From contig NZ_JBBEXD010000001.1 in the NCBI RefSeq assembly GCF_037782385.1, forward strand, positions 62,001 through 126,000: 64,000 nucleotides of DNA, given 5' to 3'. Below, in pieces: positions 9,666 to 18,627 of the stretch (its first letter is position 1; each line of letters opens with the position of its first letter). The position numbers were made by a program, and so were the translations under genes. Below the pieces are notes generated by a model. The model was not told the origin of the DNA, made no database searches, and worked only from the letters and a program-made list of their open reading frames with translations. This stretch comes from Ascidiimonas meishanensis (GTDB lineage Bacteria; Bacteroidota; Bacteroidia; Flavobacteriales; Flavobacteriaceae).

Positions 9666-9710
9666 GACATTATGTCGTTAAAACCAACTAATTTAAAGAC
9701 ATTTTGACAT
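9666..9710. promoter_or_regulatory. GACAT repeats between clpB and ytxJ, possible operator
   Basis: The sequence shows an 11-base perfect palindrome GACATTATGTC (9666-9676), and 22 bases on a direct repeat GACATTTTGACAT (9698-9710). The motif starts are 32 and 8 bases apart, that is about three turns and just under one turn of DNA. The block sits 52-96 bases upstream of clpB and just before the ytxJ promoter. Binding of a regulator is inferred; no known factor is assigned. Confidence 0.4.
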
Positions 9711-9737
9711 TTATACTACTTGAAATGCAGACTTTTT

Positions 9738-9767
9738 TTGATTACTGATGATGGATAGTTACTTTTG
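9738..9767 (+). promoter_or_regulatory. Promoter of ytxJ-type gene (TTG-N19-TACTTTTG)
   Basis: A T-run ending in TTG (9738-9740), 19 bases, then TACTTTTG (9760-9767) match the Bacteroidota housekeeping promoter exactly. Transcription would start near 9773, giving a leader of about 38 bases before the ATG at 9811. Confidence 0.7.
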
Positions 9768-9810
9768 AATCCTGTTTTAGTATAACTATTGCTTAATAAA
9801 CAAAAACAAT

Positions 9811-10209
9811 ATGGGATTATTTGATAAACTTTTAGGGAGTAACAGCAGTGATAAAAAAGATGCTTCTACCAATGTTCCATGGATTGCTTTAGAAAATATT
9901 AATCAGTTAAACGATATCGTAGAGCTAAGCAAGGAGACTCCTGTAGTGATTTTTAAGCACAGTACGAGATGTGGTATTAGTAGAATGGTATTAAATGGTT
10001 TTGAAAGAGAGTTTGATATAGAAGACGATAAAATAAAGCTTTACTTTTTAGATTTGATTCAATTTAGAAAAATTTCAAACGAAATAGCCACACGATTTAA
10101 CGTGTGGCATGAAAGTCCTCAACTATTACTAATTAAAAAGGGCGAAATGATTCACCACAGTTCTCATAGCAGCATATCTTCAATTAGACTAAAGGAGTTT
10201 ATTGTGTAA
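9811..10209 (+). CDS. ytxJ: Bacillithiol-system redox protein YtxJ
   Basis: The 132-residue protein has the YtxJ monothiol thioredoxin-like pattern: PVVIFKHSTRCGISRMVL (about residues 49-66) with a single active-site Cys followed by Gly-Ile-Ser in place of CXXC. The cis-Pro region WHESPQLLLIKKGE follows near residue 100. YtxJ is thought to remove bacillithiol from mixed disulfides in the cytoplasm; its presence suggests that this organism uses bacillithiol rather than glutathione. It has its own promoter (9738-9767). Its end overlaps the convergent lipoprotein gene by 11 bases. Confidence 0.85.
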   Translation: MGLFDKLLGSNSSDKKDASTNVPWIALENINQLNDIVELSKETPVVIFKHSTRCGISRMVLNGFEREFDIEDDKIKLYFLDLIQFRKISNEIATRFNVWHESPQLLLIKKGEMIHHSSHSSISSIRLKEFIV

Positions 10210-11392
10210 AATTATTTCTTCTAATAATACCTTTAATGCGCTGTTTTAAATCCTCTCCGGCATCATAAATCATTTGCTCATTGCTCGGGAAAGCAACTTG
10301 ACTGAGATTTATAAGATTTAACCAACCTTTATCAAATGCTCTTTTATCACCGTCAAAATCTGCGTATTGATGTTCAAATATAAATTCACTTGCTAATGGA
10401 TAGGTATTCATTAACTGTCCTGTTTTTACATCTTTGAAAAAAACTTCTCCAGCTACTTGAACTGATTTGAATTGAGTAAACTCATAAAAATCACACCTTA
10501 CAGTTTTGAAGCTGTCTACTTTTATTTTATTACCAAGACTGTCTTTTACCAGCTCACCTTGATTATCATATAAATATTCCCAACCGTCTTTTATTTGTTT
10601 TTCTCTACTAATTTGTCTCTCCTTTACTTGTTCTGGGGAGATGTTAATGTCTCTGAATAACAATTCCATTTCATAATCATACTTGACATTTTTTTGTGGA
10701 TTACTGTGGTAAACAGTCCATAGATTATTAACCTCATAAGTGTCAAAATTTAACAAGGAAGATTCTAAACGTTCTGGAATTACCATTTGTGTATCATTAA
10801 ACAAAGATACTTTTACAAAATCCATACCTCTAAAGTGCGCCTCTTCCATTTTAGCTGCAACATCTTGGTATCCAGGATTTATTTTTTCAAGATAGGCCAA
10901 ATCATTATATACAGCTCTAAAATCCAGTTTAGTGCGCCCTGTTTTTAATAATTGGCTGGCATTTGCATACAAGTATTTAGATAATTTCTCTTTAGTGGCG
11001 ATTATTCTAGATGAATAATCTTTCATATCAAACCTCGCATTTTTATTTTCCGATTCAAATCTTAAAGGGAGTAAGGGTTTGATTAATTCTTGCCGATTTC
11101 TCAATCCTATATACAACTTATAAATTTGCTCTAAGTTTGCTGGATTACCATCACTTTTGAGAAAGGAAATTCTTTCCAGATCTCTCTGTGTGATTTTGGC
11201 AAAGGCTTCTTCTAATTGATAGATGTATGGCTGATTACTCTTTCTTGTTTTGTTATTTCTAAGCTTATCTACTGAAATATTAATACTGGTGTTATAATCA
11301 CCTGAATTAAGCGCTTCCTGAGATTTCTTTACGGAACTACAAGAAAATAAAAAGACTGAACTGATGCATAATGCAAAAAAACCATTTTTCAT
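10199..11392 (-). CDS. Uncharacterised lipoprotein
   Basis: The protein (397 residues from the ATG used) has a short lipoprotein signal ending FLFSCSS with the lipid-bearing Cys near residue 18, so it should sit on the periplasmic face or outer surface of the envelope. The N-terminal 120 residues are helical (KSQEALNSGDYNTSINISVDKL, repeat-like and reminiscent of one TPR). The C-terminal half is beta-rich with conserved-looking FYEFTQFKSVQVAGEVFF. I recognise no named domain. The ATG at 11392 gives the usual short signal; an in-frame ATG three codons upstream is possible. The stop overlaps the ytxJ gene coming from the other strand. Confidence 0.75.
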   Translation of the reverse strand: MKNGFFALCISSVFLFSCSSVKKSQEALNSGDYNTSINISVDKLRNNKTRKSNQPYIYQLEEAFAKITQRDLERISFLKSDGNPANLEQIYKLYIGLRNRQELIKPLLPLRFESENKNARFDMKDYSSRIIATKEKLSKYLYANASQLLKTGRTKLDFRAVYNDLAYLEKINPGYQDVAAKMEEAHFRGMDFVKVSLFNDTQMVIPERLESSLLNFDTYEVNNLWTVYHSNPQKNVKYDYEMELLFRDINISPEQVKERQISREKQIKDGWEYLYDNQGELVKDSLGNKIKVDSFKTVRCDFYEFTQFKSVQVAGEVFFKDVKTGQLMNTYPLASEFIFEHQYADFDGDKRAFDKGWLNLINLSQVAFPSNEQMIYDAGEDLKQRIKGIIRRNNFTQ

Positions 11393-11505
11393 AAGTAACA
11401 TTTTAGTTTGGGGAATATACTATTCAAATGTGATGCCAAAGTAATTAAAAGAATCATTAAACTGCAAATTAATGATGTATAACCTACTAGTTTTGTGGTA
11501 TAAAA

Positions 11506-11538
11506 AAAAGTTGATATACAAATGAAATATCAACTTTT
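11506..11538 (-). terminator. Rho-independent terminator after fahA
   Basis: A 12-bp stem (11506-11517 with 11527-11538) encloses a 9-base loop. In the minus direction it runs into eight T residues (complement of 11502-11509). It lies 24 bases past the fahA stop. Confidence 0.8.
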
Positions 11539-11561
11539 GCAGCTTTTATAATGTAATATTA

Positions 11562-12851
11562 TTATTTTTCTTTAGGAACAAAAGCCGGTAATAGTTTAGT
11601 GGTTACTTTACCAAAACCAATTCTTACATCCTCATTTATACAAAAACCACGCATGGTGACTGTATCGTAGTCATTAATAAATTTACGCTCTGTTCCATCT
11701 TTCATTTTAATGGGTTTTTCTCCTCGCCAAGTAAGTTCTAACATAGACCCATATGAGTCTGGTGTAGGGCCAGATATGGTGCCACTTCCCATCATATCTC
11801 CACTAAGCACATTACAACCATTTACAGTATGATGTGCTAGTTGTTGAGACATATTCCAATACATATACTTAAAATTAGAACGTGTAACAACTTGTGATTC
11901 ACCATCTTTAGGAGTAATAGAGACTTCTAAAGCAATATCATAGCTCTGATTTCCTTCGATTTTAAGATAGGGTAGAGGTTCTGGATTTTGTTCAGGGCCT
12001 TTGGTTCTAAATGGCTCTAAGGCGTCCATGGTTACTATCCATGGTGATATAGAGGAAGCAAAGTTTTTGGCCAAAAATGGACCAAGTGGGACATATTCCC
12101 ATTTTTGAATATCTCGTGCACTCCAATCGTTTAATAAAACCATTCCAAAAATATAATCACTTGCTTCTTCAACAGGAATGGGTTCTCCTAAATGATTTGC
12201 ATCTGTTGTGATAAACCCCATTTCCAATTCAAAGTCTACTAATTTGGAAGCTCCAAATACAGGACTAGTTGCGCCGGATGGCATGGTCTGGCCGTAAGGT
12301 CTTCTAATATGTATACCAGAAGGAACAATAGAAGAGCTCCTGCCATGATATCCAACAGGAATATGAAGCCAGTTTGGAAGCAGGGCATTCTCTGGATCTC
12401 TAAACATAGAACCAACATTGGTTGCATGCTCTTTGCTTGAATAAAAATCTGTATAATCACCTATTTGAACCGGAAGTTGCATCTCAATTTCATCCATCGT
12501 AAATAGTACAGTACTTCGGTGATTTTCATTATCTCTAAGGGTAGCATTTGCCTCATCAAAAATATCTCCAATACGATTTCTAACAAGGCGCCATGTTTTC
12601 TTTCCATCAGAAATAAAATCATTTAAAGAGTCTTGAAGAAAGATATCATCCGTTAGCGGAATGCCCTTAAAGTACCCTAGTTGATGGAGTGCTCCCAAAT
12701 CTATCGCATGGTCTCCAATTCTTGTGCCAATAGTAATTACATCGTCTCTGGTAAGAAAAACACCAAAGGGAATGTTTTGTATTGGAAAATCAGAATCTTT
12801 AGCAACGGGGATCCAAGATTTTCTAGCAGGATTATTTGTAGTATTTGGCAT
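11562..12851 (-). CDS. fahA: Fumarylacetoacetase
   Basis: The 429-residue protein matches fumarylacetoacetase over its full length. An SH3-like N-terminal domain (about 15-115) is followed by the catalytic domain with DYTDFYSSKEHATNVG (metal Asp), GYHGRSSSIV (catalytic His), FELEMGFI (metal Glu residues) and LLNDWSARDIQKWEYVPLG (metal Asp and substrate contacts). It splits fumarylacetoacetate to fumarate and acetoacetate, the last step of tyrosine and phenylalanine breakdown. It stands alone with its own terminator; other genes of the pathway are not in the window. It is transcribed divergently from glyA across a 206-base gap. Confidence 0.96.
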   Translation of the reverse strand: MPNTTNNPARKSWIPVAKDSDFPIQNIPFGVFLTRDDVITIGTRIGDHAIDLGALHQLGYFKGIPLTDDIFLQDSLNDFISDGKKTWRLVRNRIGDIFDEANATLRDNENHRSTVLFTMDEIEMQLPVQIGDYTDFYSSKEHATNVGSMFRDPENALLPNWLHIPVGYHGRSSSIVPSGIHIRRPYGQTMPSGATSPVFGASKLVDFELEMGFITTDANHLGEPIPVEEASDYIFGMVLLNDWSARDIQKWEYVPLGPFLAKNFASSISPWIVTMDALEPFRTKGPEQNPEPLPYLKIEGNQSYDIALEVSITPKDGESQVVTRSNFKYMYWNMSQQLAHHTVNGCNVLSGDMMGSGTISGPTPDSYGSMLELTWRGEKPIKMKDGTERKFINDYDTVTMRGFCINEDVRIGFGKVTTKLLPAFVPKEK

Positions 12852-13057
12852 GATTTAAAATTTATGGTAAACAATATTATGAAATAAAATGAATATGACC
12901 CTTACAGAATGTCTTAAATTTTAAAGATAGTGCGCCGACACAAAATAATAAAAAAATGTTAGTATTATTCTTGAAAGAAAGAAATCAATACTTAGTTTTT
13001 TCATAAATTCGCAACGATTTGTTTTGCAAAACTTTACTACTTTTTTAAAACTATAAA

Positions 13058-14335
13058 ATGAAACGTGACGAACAGATTTTTGAACTTATTCAAGCCGAGA
13101 AAGAGAGACAACTTTACGGGATTGAATTGATTGCTTCGGAGAATTTTGTAAGCGACCAGGTAATGGAAGCGGCTGGTTCTGTATTAACTAATAAATATGC
13201 CGAAGGTTATCCTGGGAAACGCTACTATGGAGGATGCGAAATAGTGGATGAAGTTGAAAATATAGCAATAGAAAGAGCAAAAACACTTTTTGGAGCACAA
13301 TGGGTTAATGTACAGCCACATAGTGGTTCTCAGGCAAATACTGCTGTCTATCATGCCTGTTTAAAACCAGGAGATAAGATTTTGGGGTTTGATCTTTCTC
13401 ATGGAGGGCATTTAACGCACGGTAGTTCTGTAAATTTTTCAGGAAGATTATACAATCCTGTATTTTATGGGGTTGAAGAAGAAACAGGAGTACTTAATTA
13501 CGATACTATTGCAGAGATAGCCGAACGAGAAAAACCACAGATGATTATTGCTGGCGCTTCTGCTTATTCAAGAGACATTGATTTTAAACGTTTTAGAGAG
13601 ATCGCAGATCATGTTGGCGCGTTACTTCTTGCAGACATCTCACATCCTTCAGGATTGATAGCAAAAGGCTTGTTAAATGACCCTTTACCTCATTGCCATG
13701 TAGTTACCACTACAACACATAAGACATTAAGAGGTCCTCGTGGTGGAATGATTATGATGGGACAAGATTTTGCCAATCCTTTTGGTCTTACTTTGAAAAA
13801 TGGAATGCCTAGAATGATGTCTGGATTATTAGATAGTGGTGTGTTTCCTGGTAATCAAGGAGGTCCTTTAGAACATATTATTGCAGCAAAAGCGATAGCT
13901 TTTGGAGAGGCGCTTACTGATGATTTTCTTCACTATGGAATTCAGGTGCAAAAGAATGCAAAAGCAATGGCAAGTGCTTTTGTGGAGAAAGATTATAACA
14001 TTATCAGTGGTGGTACAGACAACCACATGATGCTCATTGACCTGCGTAATAAAAATATTACTGGTAAACAAGCAGAGGCTGCCTTAGGAAAGGCACATAT
14101 TACAGTAAATAAAAATATGGTCCCATTTGATGACAAATCTCCTTTTGTTACTAGCGGAATTCGTATTGGAACTGCAGCAGTAACTACAAGAGGACTCATA
14201 GAAAAAGACATGATTACCATCACAAATTTAATAGATGAGGCACTTGTTAATGCTGAAAATGAAGCTAAATTAGAGGCTATATCTAAAGAAGTAAAGAAGG
14301 TAATAAGTCATCAACCTTTATTTGTAGAAGGTTAA
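13058..14335 (+). CDS. glyA: Serine hydroxymethyltransferase
   Basis: The 425-residue protein is a complete type I-fold PLP enzyme. Visible are ELIASENFVS near the N terminus, YAEGYPGKRYYGGCE, SGSQANTAVYHA, the histidine-rich VNFSGRLYNPVFYGV region and the PLP-lysine motif VTTTTHKTLRGPRGGMI (Lys near residue 227). It interconverts serine plus tetrahydrofolate with glycine plus methylene-tetrahydrofolate in the cytoplasm, the main one-carbon source. It ends in a strong bidirectional terminator. The 206-base upstream gap shows no exact TAnnTTTG box (nearest is TAAATTCG, one mismatch, without a matching TTG) and no recognisable riboswitch. Confidence 0.97.
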   Translation: MKRDEQIFELIQAEKERQLYGIELIASENFVSDQVMEAAGSVLTNKYAEGYPGKRYYGGCEIVDEVENIAIERAKTLFGAQWVNVQPHSGSQANTAVYHACLKPGDKILGFDLSHGGHLTHGSSVNFSGRLYNPVFYGVEEETGVLNYDTIAEIAEREKPQMIIAGASAYSRDIDFKRFREIADHVGALLLADISHPSGLIAKGLLNDPLPHCHVVTTTTHKTLRGPRGGMIMMGQDFANPFGLTLKNGMPRMMSGLLDSGVFPGNQGGPLEHIIAAKAIAFGEALTDDFLHYGIQVQKNAKAMASAFVEKDYNIISGGTDNHMMLIDLRNKNITGKQAEAALGKAHITVNKNMVPFDDKSPFVTSGIRIGTAAVTTRGLIEKDMITITNLIDEALVNAENEAKLEAISKEVKKVISHQPLFVEG

Positions 14336-14363
14336 TGATTCACATAAAATTCATGGAGTACTA

Positions 14364-14390
14364 AAAAATCCGGCGTAATGCCGGATTTTT
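14364..14390. terminator. Bidirectional terminator between glyA and the beta-helix lipoprotein gene
   Basis: A perfect 11-bp stem (AAAAATCCGGC / GCCGGATTTTT, 14364-14374 with 14380-14390) closes a 5-base loop. Its A and T arms serve both converging genes. Confidence 0.9.
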
Positions 14391-14393
14391 ATG

Positions 14394-15947
14394 TTAATTA
14401 TCTTCAAAAGAGCTGCTTTGATAGGCGCCAGAATCAGGGTCTGCTACTCGGCTAACCCCTAAAAGGTCTAACGGGACCAGATTTGCTGTTGCTGTTGCTC
14501 CTAGACTATTTGCTGCGGATGCTTCTCCAATAGTAAACAAACTATTCTGCGTGTCCAGAAAATTGGGATTTTCATTCAAAATCACATTCGTATATAAACT
14601 TGTATTTGAGAAATCAAAACGAGGATCATTAATAAATTGTTGATTGAAATCGTTAAATTGAAGTAGTGTGTTTTCTAATTTATAATTTAATTGTACCCCT
14701 TCAACACCCGTCGCAAAAAACTCAAGATTATTGTTTCCATAAATAATACTATTTTGAAAAGTTGCTTCTATCAAATCTCTGCTAAAGATTCCATTTTCAC
14801 CTAGGTCTACAAAGTTATCCACTAGAACAGCAGGGAAATCACGAAAACTATTACGCCAGTAATTGGCAACGGTGATATGTCTAAATTGATACCTGCCTCC
14901 TATATTACAATATAAAGATGCCTGCCCTGCATTGCCAATAACTAGGTTTTCAGCGTCTATAAAGGCTGTTCTACCCCAGAGTCCTACATTAGCCGTATTG
15001 TGAATTTGTGTGTTTTTAAGTTGTAGGGTAGGGTAGATGCCATCGTTTCTATCCATCAGAATACCTACAGTTGCATTTCTAAGGGTAAGATAATTAATTT
15101 CATGCCCGGTACTTCCTGCGGTTAGCCATACCGTACCCCATTGTCCTGGTACATTGGAAAATTCAGGTTCCAGCCTGTCGCCTTCAAAAATAACTTCGTT
15201 TTCAAGTAGTTCCTGGTTCGTACTTAGACTACCGTTTACCAACAATGTACCATTATTCCCCACTAAAAGTCCTGAATTTTTATGAAAATGGACTCTTGCA
15301 CCTGCTTCAACAGTAAGGGTCTTGCCATTGCCTACACCTGCATACCCATAAATAACATAGGGTTTTTCATTGGTGAATACAAGCTCATCATCTTCTAGGA
15401 AAAATCCACTTATTCTAATTTCATTTCCCAGATCATCAATACCTAACAATAAGGATTCCTCAGTACCATCATCAAATCGTTGTGGAAATAAAAAAACCGC
15501 ATCTTTAACTAAAGTAACTAAGGCAACTTCCTGCTCGTTTTCACCAGTATCAAATGCAATGGCATCTGTATACAAAAATTCTGTGCCGCTCGCTGTAAGT
15601 TCATCAATAGCAACGGTAGTTTCAACAAATACGAAAATACTATCCTTGGCAAGAATTTCAACATTCTCAAATGTTTTTCCAGCTACGCCATCTACGTTAA
15701 GACGATATCTTGAATTTTGACCTTGTCCTAAGCTTACCACTGGAATACGAATATCATCATCACTTCTGTTATAGACTTTAAAGGTGTAAGTAGCAGAGCC
15801 TATATTAGTAAAAACCGTATCTAGGTAGATGGTATCTCTTGAAAATTCAAGTCTTCCATTACTGGGAATGGTTTCGAAATCTTTCCGGCAAGAACTCCAA
15901 AGTATAAGAACAACCAACAAAACTAAAGAAAGAAGTATCCTTTTCAT
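14394..15947 (-). CDS. Lipoprotein with predicted right-handed beta-helix
   Basis: The 517-residue protein (from MKRILLSL) has a lipoprotein signal ending LWSSCRKD, an Ig-like N-terminal segment (about residues 30-155, with DTVFTNIGSATYTFKVYNRSDDDI), then a region of short hydrophobic strands with regular Asn, such as LTVEAGARVHFHKNSGLLVGN, NYLTLRNATVGIL and LQLKNTQIHNTANVGLW. These turns suggest a right-handed parallel beta-helix. The start at 15947 places the signal properly; an in-frame ATG 63 bases upstream adds 21 unlikely residues rich in Tyr. Substrate or function is not evident; surface exposure is likely by analogy with similar flavobacterial lipoproteins. Confidence 0.78.
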   Translation of the reverse strand: MKRILLSLVLLVVLILWSSCRKDFETIPSNGRLEFSRDTIYLDTVFTNIGSATYTFKVYNRSDDDIRIPVVSLGQGQNSRYRLNVDGVAGKTFENVEILAKDSIFVFVETTVAIDELTASGTEFLYTDAIAFDTGENEQEVALVTLVKDAVFLFPQRFDDGTEESLLLGIDDLGNEIRISGFFLEDDELVFTNEKPYVIYGYAGVGNGKTLTVEAGARVHFHKNSGLLVGNNGTLLVNGSLSTNQELLENEVIFEGDRLEPEFSNVPGQWGTVWLTAGSTGHEINYLTLRNATVGILMDRNDGIYPTLQLKNTQIHNTANVGLWGRTAFIDAENLVIGNAGQASLYCNIGGRYQFRHITVANYWRNSFRDFPAVLVDNFVDLGENGIFSRDLIEATFQNSIIYGNNNLEFFATGVEGVQLNYKLENTLLQFNDFNQQFINDPRFDFSNTSLYTNVILNENPNFLDTQNSLFTIGEASAANSLGATATANLVPLDLLGVSRVADPDSGAYQSSSFEDN

Positions 15948-16065
15948 GTATTTGAAACGATTTTGGTAAAAATAATACATTTCACTATAAACCATCAGAA
16001 TAGAAATCAATCTTTTTTAAGGGAATAAAGAATTTAATATAAAAAAATAGGTTGCAAAATATTTC

Positions 16066-16473
16066 TTACCGTATAAAAAGAGATATTAATTCTTGTGGAA
16101 CCCTATGAGGTTTTAAAGTGTCACTCAATAATAAACACCAAGTTGTTTCTGCCTTTACTAATAATTGTTTTGTGATGCTATTATGCATCTCTACAACTCT
16201 AATTGAAGTTACCCCCGAAGATTTTTTGATATAGGTTCTTATATGAATTTTATCCCCAAGAAAGGCAGGTGCTTTATAGTATATGTGATGACTTAAAACT
16301 ACCCATAAAAACGTTTTCTTTTGAAAATCATCTGTAGCCTCATCCCAATGAGATTTCGCAATATCCTGAATCCACTGAACATACCTCACGTTATTTACAT
16401 GGTTCATTTGATCAAGGTCACTTTCTTGAACTTCTATTACTTTTTCAAAAACGATAGGAGATGGATTTTCCAT
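16066..16473 (-). CDS. Acyl-CoA/acyl-ACP thioesterase, hotdog fold
   Basis: The 135-residue protein has the hotdog catalytic helix ESDLDQMNHVNNVRYVQWIQD (about residues 18-38; Asp and His-x-Asn-Asn as in the 4HBT/FatA-like family) and the long strands KIHIRTYIKKSSGVTSIRVVEM and KAETTWCLL. It is a probable cytoplasmic thioesterase of unknown substrate. Its ATG shares one base with the TAA of the glutaminyl cyclase gene upstream (TAATG), so the two are translationally coupled. The 4HBT protein at 5.8 kb is a second, only distantly similar member. Confidence 0.82.
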   Translation of the reverse strand: MENPSPIVFEKVIEVQESDLDQMNHVNNVRYVQWIQDIAKSHWDEATDDFQKKTFLWVVLSHHIYYKAPAFLGDKIHIRTYIKKSSGVTSIRVVEMHNSITKQLLVKAETTWCLLLSDTLKPHRVPQELISLFIR

Positions 16474-17519
16474 TAATTTTTTTCCTCAAAAACTACTTCA
16501 AACATTTTATTCCAATATTTACCTGTCAAGAAAAAAGTTTTACGTGAAGGGTTATAGGCAATTCCATTTAAAACATCTAGTTGACTATGCGAAGCAACTT
16601 TTTTCTTTAGTCCTCTTCCATCTACCACTCCCAGCAGGGCTCCACTACTAGCATCAATGATCATAATTCCATCATTTTGATAACTATTTGCATAGATTTT
16701 CCCATCTACATATTCTAGTTCATTTACCTTATTATAAATTTTTGAATTGGAAGTAACCTGTATATAATCTTGCTCTTCTAGCGTTTCTGAATCAAGTATC
16801 CATATTTTTTCTGTTCCATCGCTTTTAAATAACTTCTCTCCATCATTTGTAAGTCCCCAGCCTTCTTTACTTTTTTTATATGAGAATGATTTTATTTTTT
16901 CAAAAGTGTTTATGTCATAAACAAAACCTATTTTATTCTGCCAGGTCAATTGGTAAATCTTATCATTCAATATAGTAATTCCCTCTCCAAATTGATTTTG
17001 TTGTAGGCTAATTTCTTTTAAAACTTCTCCAGTTTCTAAATTGAGTTTTCTTAGTCTAGATTCGTTATAACGCCCTGTGCCTTCGTAGAGAGTGTCTTTG
17101 TAGAATTCCAATCCTTGTGTATAAGCACCTTGATCGTGCGGATATTCTTGTATTATTTTAATAGTATACACTTTAGGTTTCACCATAGAAAGCACTGTGA
17201 ATTTAGAAGTTAGAACTTCTTTTTTGCCATCGTGAAATACGGCTGCTGTAAATGAGTGAATCCCTAGTGGAACATTTGTAAGCGGTAACTTTTGCTCTTT
17301 TAATTGTATTGGGTTTTCTTTTAATGTATAGCTAATGGAATCTGGAGCTACCCCTTTTCGGTTCTCAATAGAAAATACAAGCGTATCATTTTGATGAAAC
17401 TGTGTTTTTTTAGCAGGAAATTTTAGCATAAAATTGGGCGAAGTATCTGATTTTGATCCGTTGCAAGAAATCAAAAAAATAACTAAAATATTAAACGTGA
17501 AGAAGTTAATAAACCGCAT
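16473..17519 (-). CDS. Glutaminyl-peptide cyclotransferase, lipoprotein, plant/bacterial beta-propeller type
   Basis: The 348-residue protein has a lipoprotein signal ending FLISCNG (Cys near residue 19), a beta-sandwich segment (about 30-115) and a C-terminal five-bladed propeller domain of the type II glutaminyl cyclase family. Supporting motifs are YPHDQGAYTQGLEFYKDTLYEGTGRYNESRLRK, FGEGITILNDKIYQLTW, GWGLTNDG and VNELEYVDGKIYAN. The family forms N-terminal pyroglutamate on exported peptides; lipid anchoring puts it in the periplasm or on the outer membrane. This is sensible for flavobacteria, whose exported proteins often begin with Gln after signal cleavage. It is coupled to the thioesterase gene behind it. 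Confidence 0.85.
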   Translation of the reverse strand: MRFINFFTFNILVIFLISCNGSKSDTSPNFMLKFPAKKTQFHQNDTLVFSIENRKGVAPDSISYTLKENPIQLKEQKLPLTNVPLGIHSFTAAVFHDGKKEVLTSKFTVLSMVKPKVYTIKIIQEYPHDQGAYTQGLEFYKDTLYEGTGRYNESRLRKLNLETGEVLKEISLQQNQFGEGITILNDKIYQLTWQNKIGFVYDINTFEKIKSFSYKKSKEGWGLTNDGEKLFKSDGTEKIWILDSETLEEQDYIQVTSNSKIYNKVNELEYVDGKIYANSYQNDGIMIIDASSGALLGVVDGRGLKKKVASHSQLDVLNGIAYNPSRKTFFLTGKYWNKMFEVVFEEKN

Positions 17520-17572
17520 TTTACATTTTATTTTCCGGCAAGTTAGCTAACAAAAATTAGATTAAAAAATAC

Positions 17573-17602
17573 TTGACAAAACTTTAAAAGGTATTATCTT
17601 TG
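17573..17602 (+). promoter_or_regulatory. Promoter of the SRP RNA gene (TTG-N19-TATCTTTG)
   Basis: TTG (17573-17575, within TTGAC), 19 bases, then TATCTTTG (17595-17602). The predicted start near 17608 coincides with the first base of the RNA's closing helix, which supports both calls. Confidence 0.85.
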
Positions 17603-17607
17603 CAGTC

Positions 17608-17708
17608 GGCAAGTCCTGCACGACTAGCTCCTACAGAATCCCCCAGGGTGGGAACGCAGCAAGGGTATGTGGTTGTAGCGGTGCGATGCAGGTAGCTTGC
17701 CTTTTTTT
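17608..17708 (+). ncRNA. ffs: Signal recognition particle RNA, small bacterial type
   Basis: The RNA folds as one long hairpin. GGCAAG (17608-17613) pairs with CTTGCC (17696-17701), CCTGCA (17615-17620) with TGCAGG (17687-17692), and CTACA (17631-17635) with TGTAG (17675-17679). The tip carries the conserved domain IV: CCCAGG, a GGAA-type tetraloop and GCAGCAAGGGTA. This part binds Ffh, which targets nascent membrane and exported proteins. The closing helix is followed by seven T residues (17702-17708), so it doubles as the terminator. The gene lies between the divergent glutaminyl cyclase gene and the short-chain dehydrogenase, with its own promoter. Confidence 0.93.
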
Positions 17709-17778
17709 ATGTAATTATCTTTCGTTTTACTTCCCGTTTTTTTGTTGTTAATTTGCAGCTTATACAGATATATATTAT

Positions 17779-18585
17779 ATGAGCAAAGTAGTTCTTATCA
17801 CTGGTGGATCTTCGGGGCTTGGAAAAGCTACAGGTGAATATCTTTCTTCTAAAGGTTTTATTGTATATGGGACTAGCAGGAATCCTGAGAAAGTTAAAGA
17901 AGAATTTCCTTTCTATTTAATTAAAATGGATGTAAAAGACAGCAATTCTATTCATCAAGGAATTTCAAAAGTGCTAGGTGAACAAAAAAGACTTGATGTC
18001 TTAATTAATAATGCTGGTATGGGGATTACTGGTCCTATAGAAGAAACGCCTCTTGAAGAAATTAGAGGAGTATTTGAAACCAATTTATATGGTTCTATAG
18101 AGGTCATAAAAGGAGTACTCCCGACAATGCGTACGCAAAAAGCAGGATTAATCATCAACATTACTTCTATAGCAGGTTATATGGGCCTGCCGTATAGAGG
18201 TGTATATTCTGCAACCAAAGGTGCTTTAGAGTTGATAACGGAAGCGTTAAGAATGGAAGTTAAAGATTTTGGTGTACATATAACCAATTTGGCCCCAGGA
18301 GATTTTGCTACTAATATCGCAAGTGGACGTTATCATGCCCCACTTTTAGACAATTCACCATATCACAAACCGTATGGAGATACTCTAAGAATGATGGATG
18401 ATCATGTAGATCAAGGAGGAGATCCTATGTTAGTAGCAAGACTTATATACCAGATTATTAATACTAAGAAACCTAAAATTCATTATAAGGCGGGTGCATT
18501 TATGCAAAAATTTTCTATTGTATTAAAAAGACTCTTACCTTCTAAAACTTATGAGAAATTATTAATCAATCATTATAAATTGTAA
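17779..18585 (+). CDS. Short-chain dehydrogenase/reductase, classical SDR
   Basis: The 268-residue protein shows the classical SDR set: TGGSSGLG nucleotide motif (8-15), NNAG (77-80), the catalytic Ser in NITSIAGYMG, and YSATK (Tyr143, Lys147). Arg and Lys around residue 34 (GTSRNPEKVK) favour NADPH over NADH. Substrate is unknown; the C terminus (about 195-268) resembles SDRs acting on lipid or steroid-like alcohols only in general layout. It sits 42 bases ahead of the transaldolase gene and may be cotranscribed, without an obvious functional link. Confidence 0.88.
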   Translation: MSKVVLITGGSSGLGKATGEYLSSKGFIVYGTSRNPEKVKEEFPFYLIKMDVKDSNSIHQGISKVLGEQKRLDVLINNAGMGITGPIEETPLEEIRGVFETNLYGSIEVIKGVLPTMRTQKAGLIINITSIAGYMGLPYRGVYSATKGALELITEALRMEVKDFGVHITNLAPGDFATNIASGRYHAPLLDNSPYHKPYGDTLRMMDDHVDQGGDPMLVARLIYQIINTKKPKIHYKAGAFMQKFSIVLKRLLPSKTYEKLLINHYKL

Positions 18586-18627
18586 TTTTACAATTCAAAT
18601 AAAACATACTAATATTAAAATCAGTAT

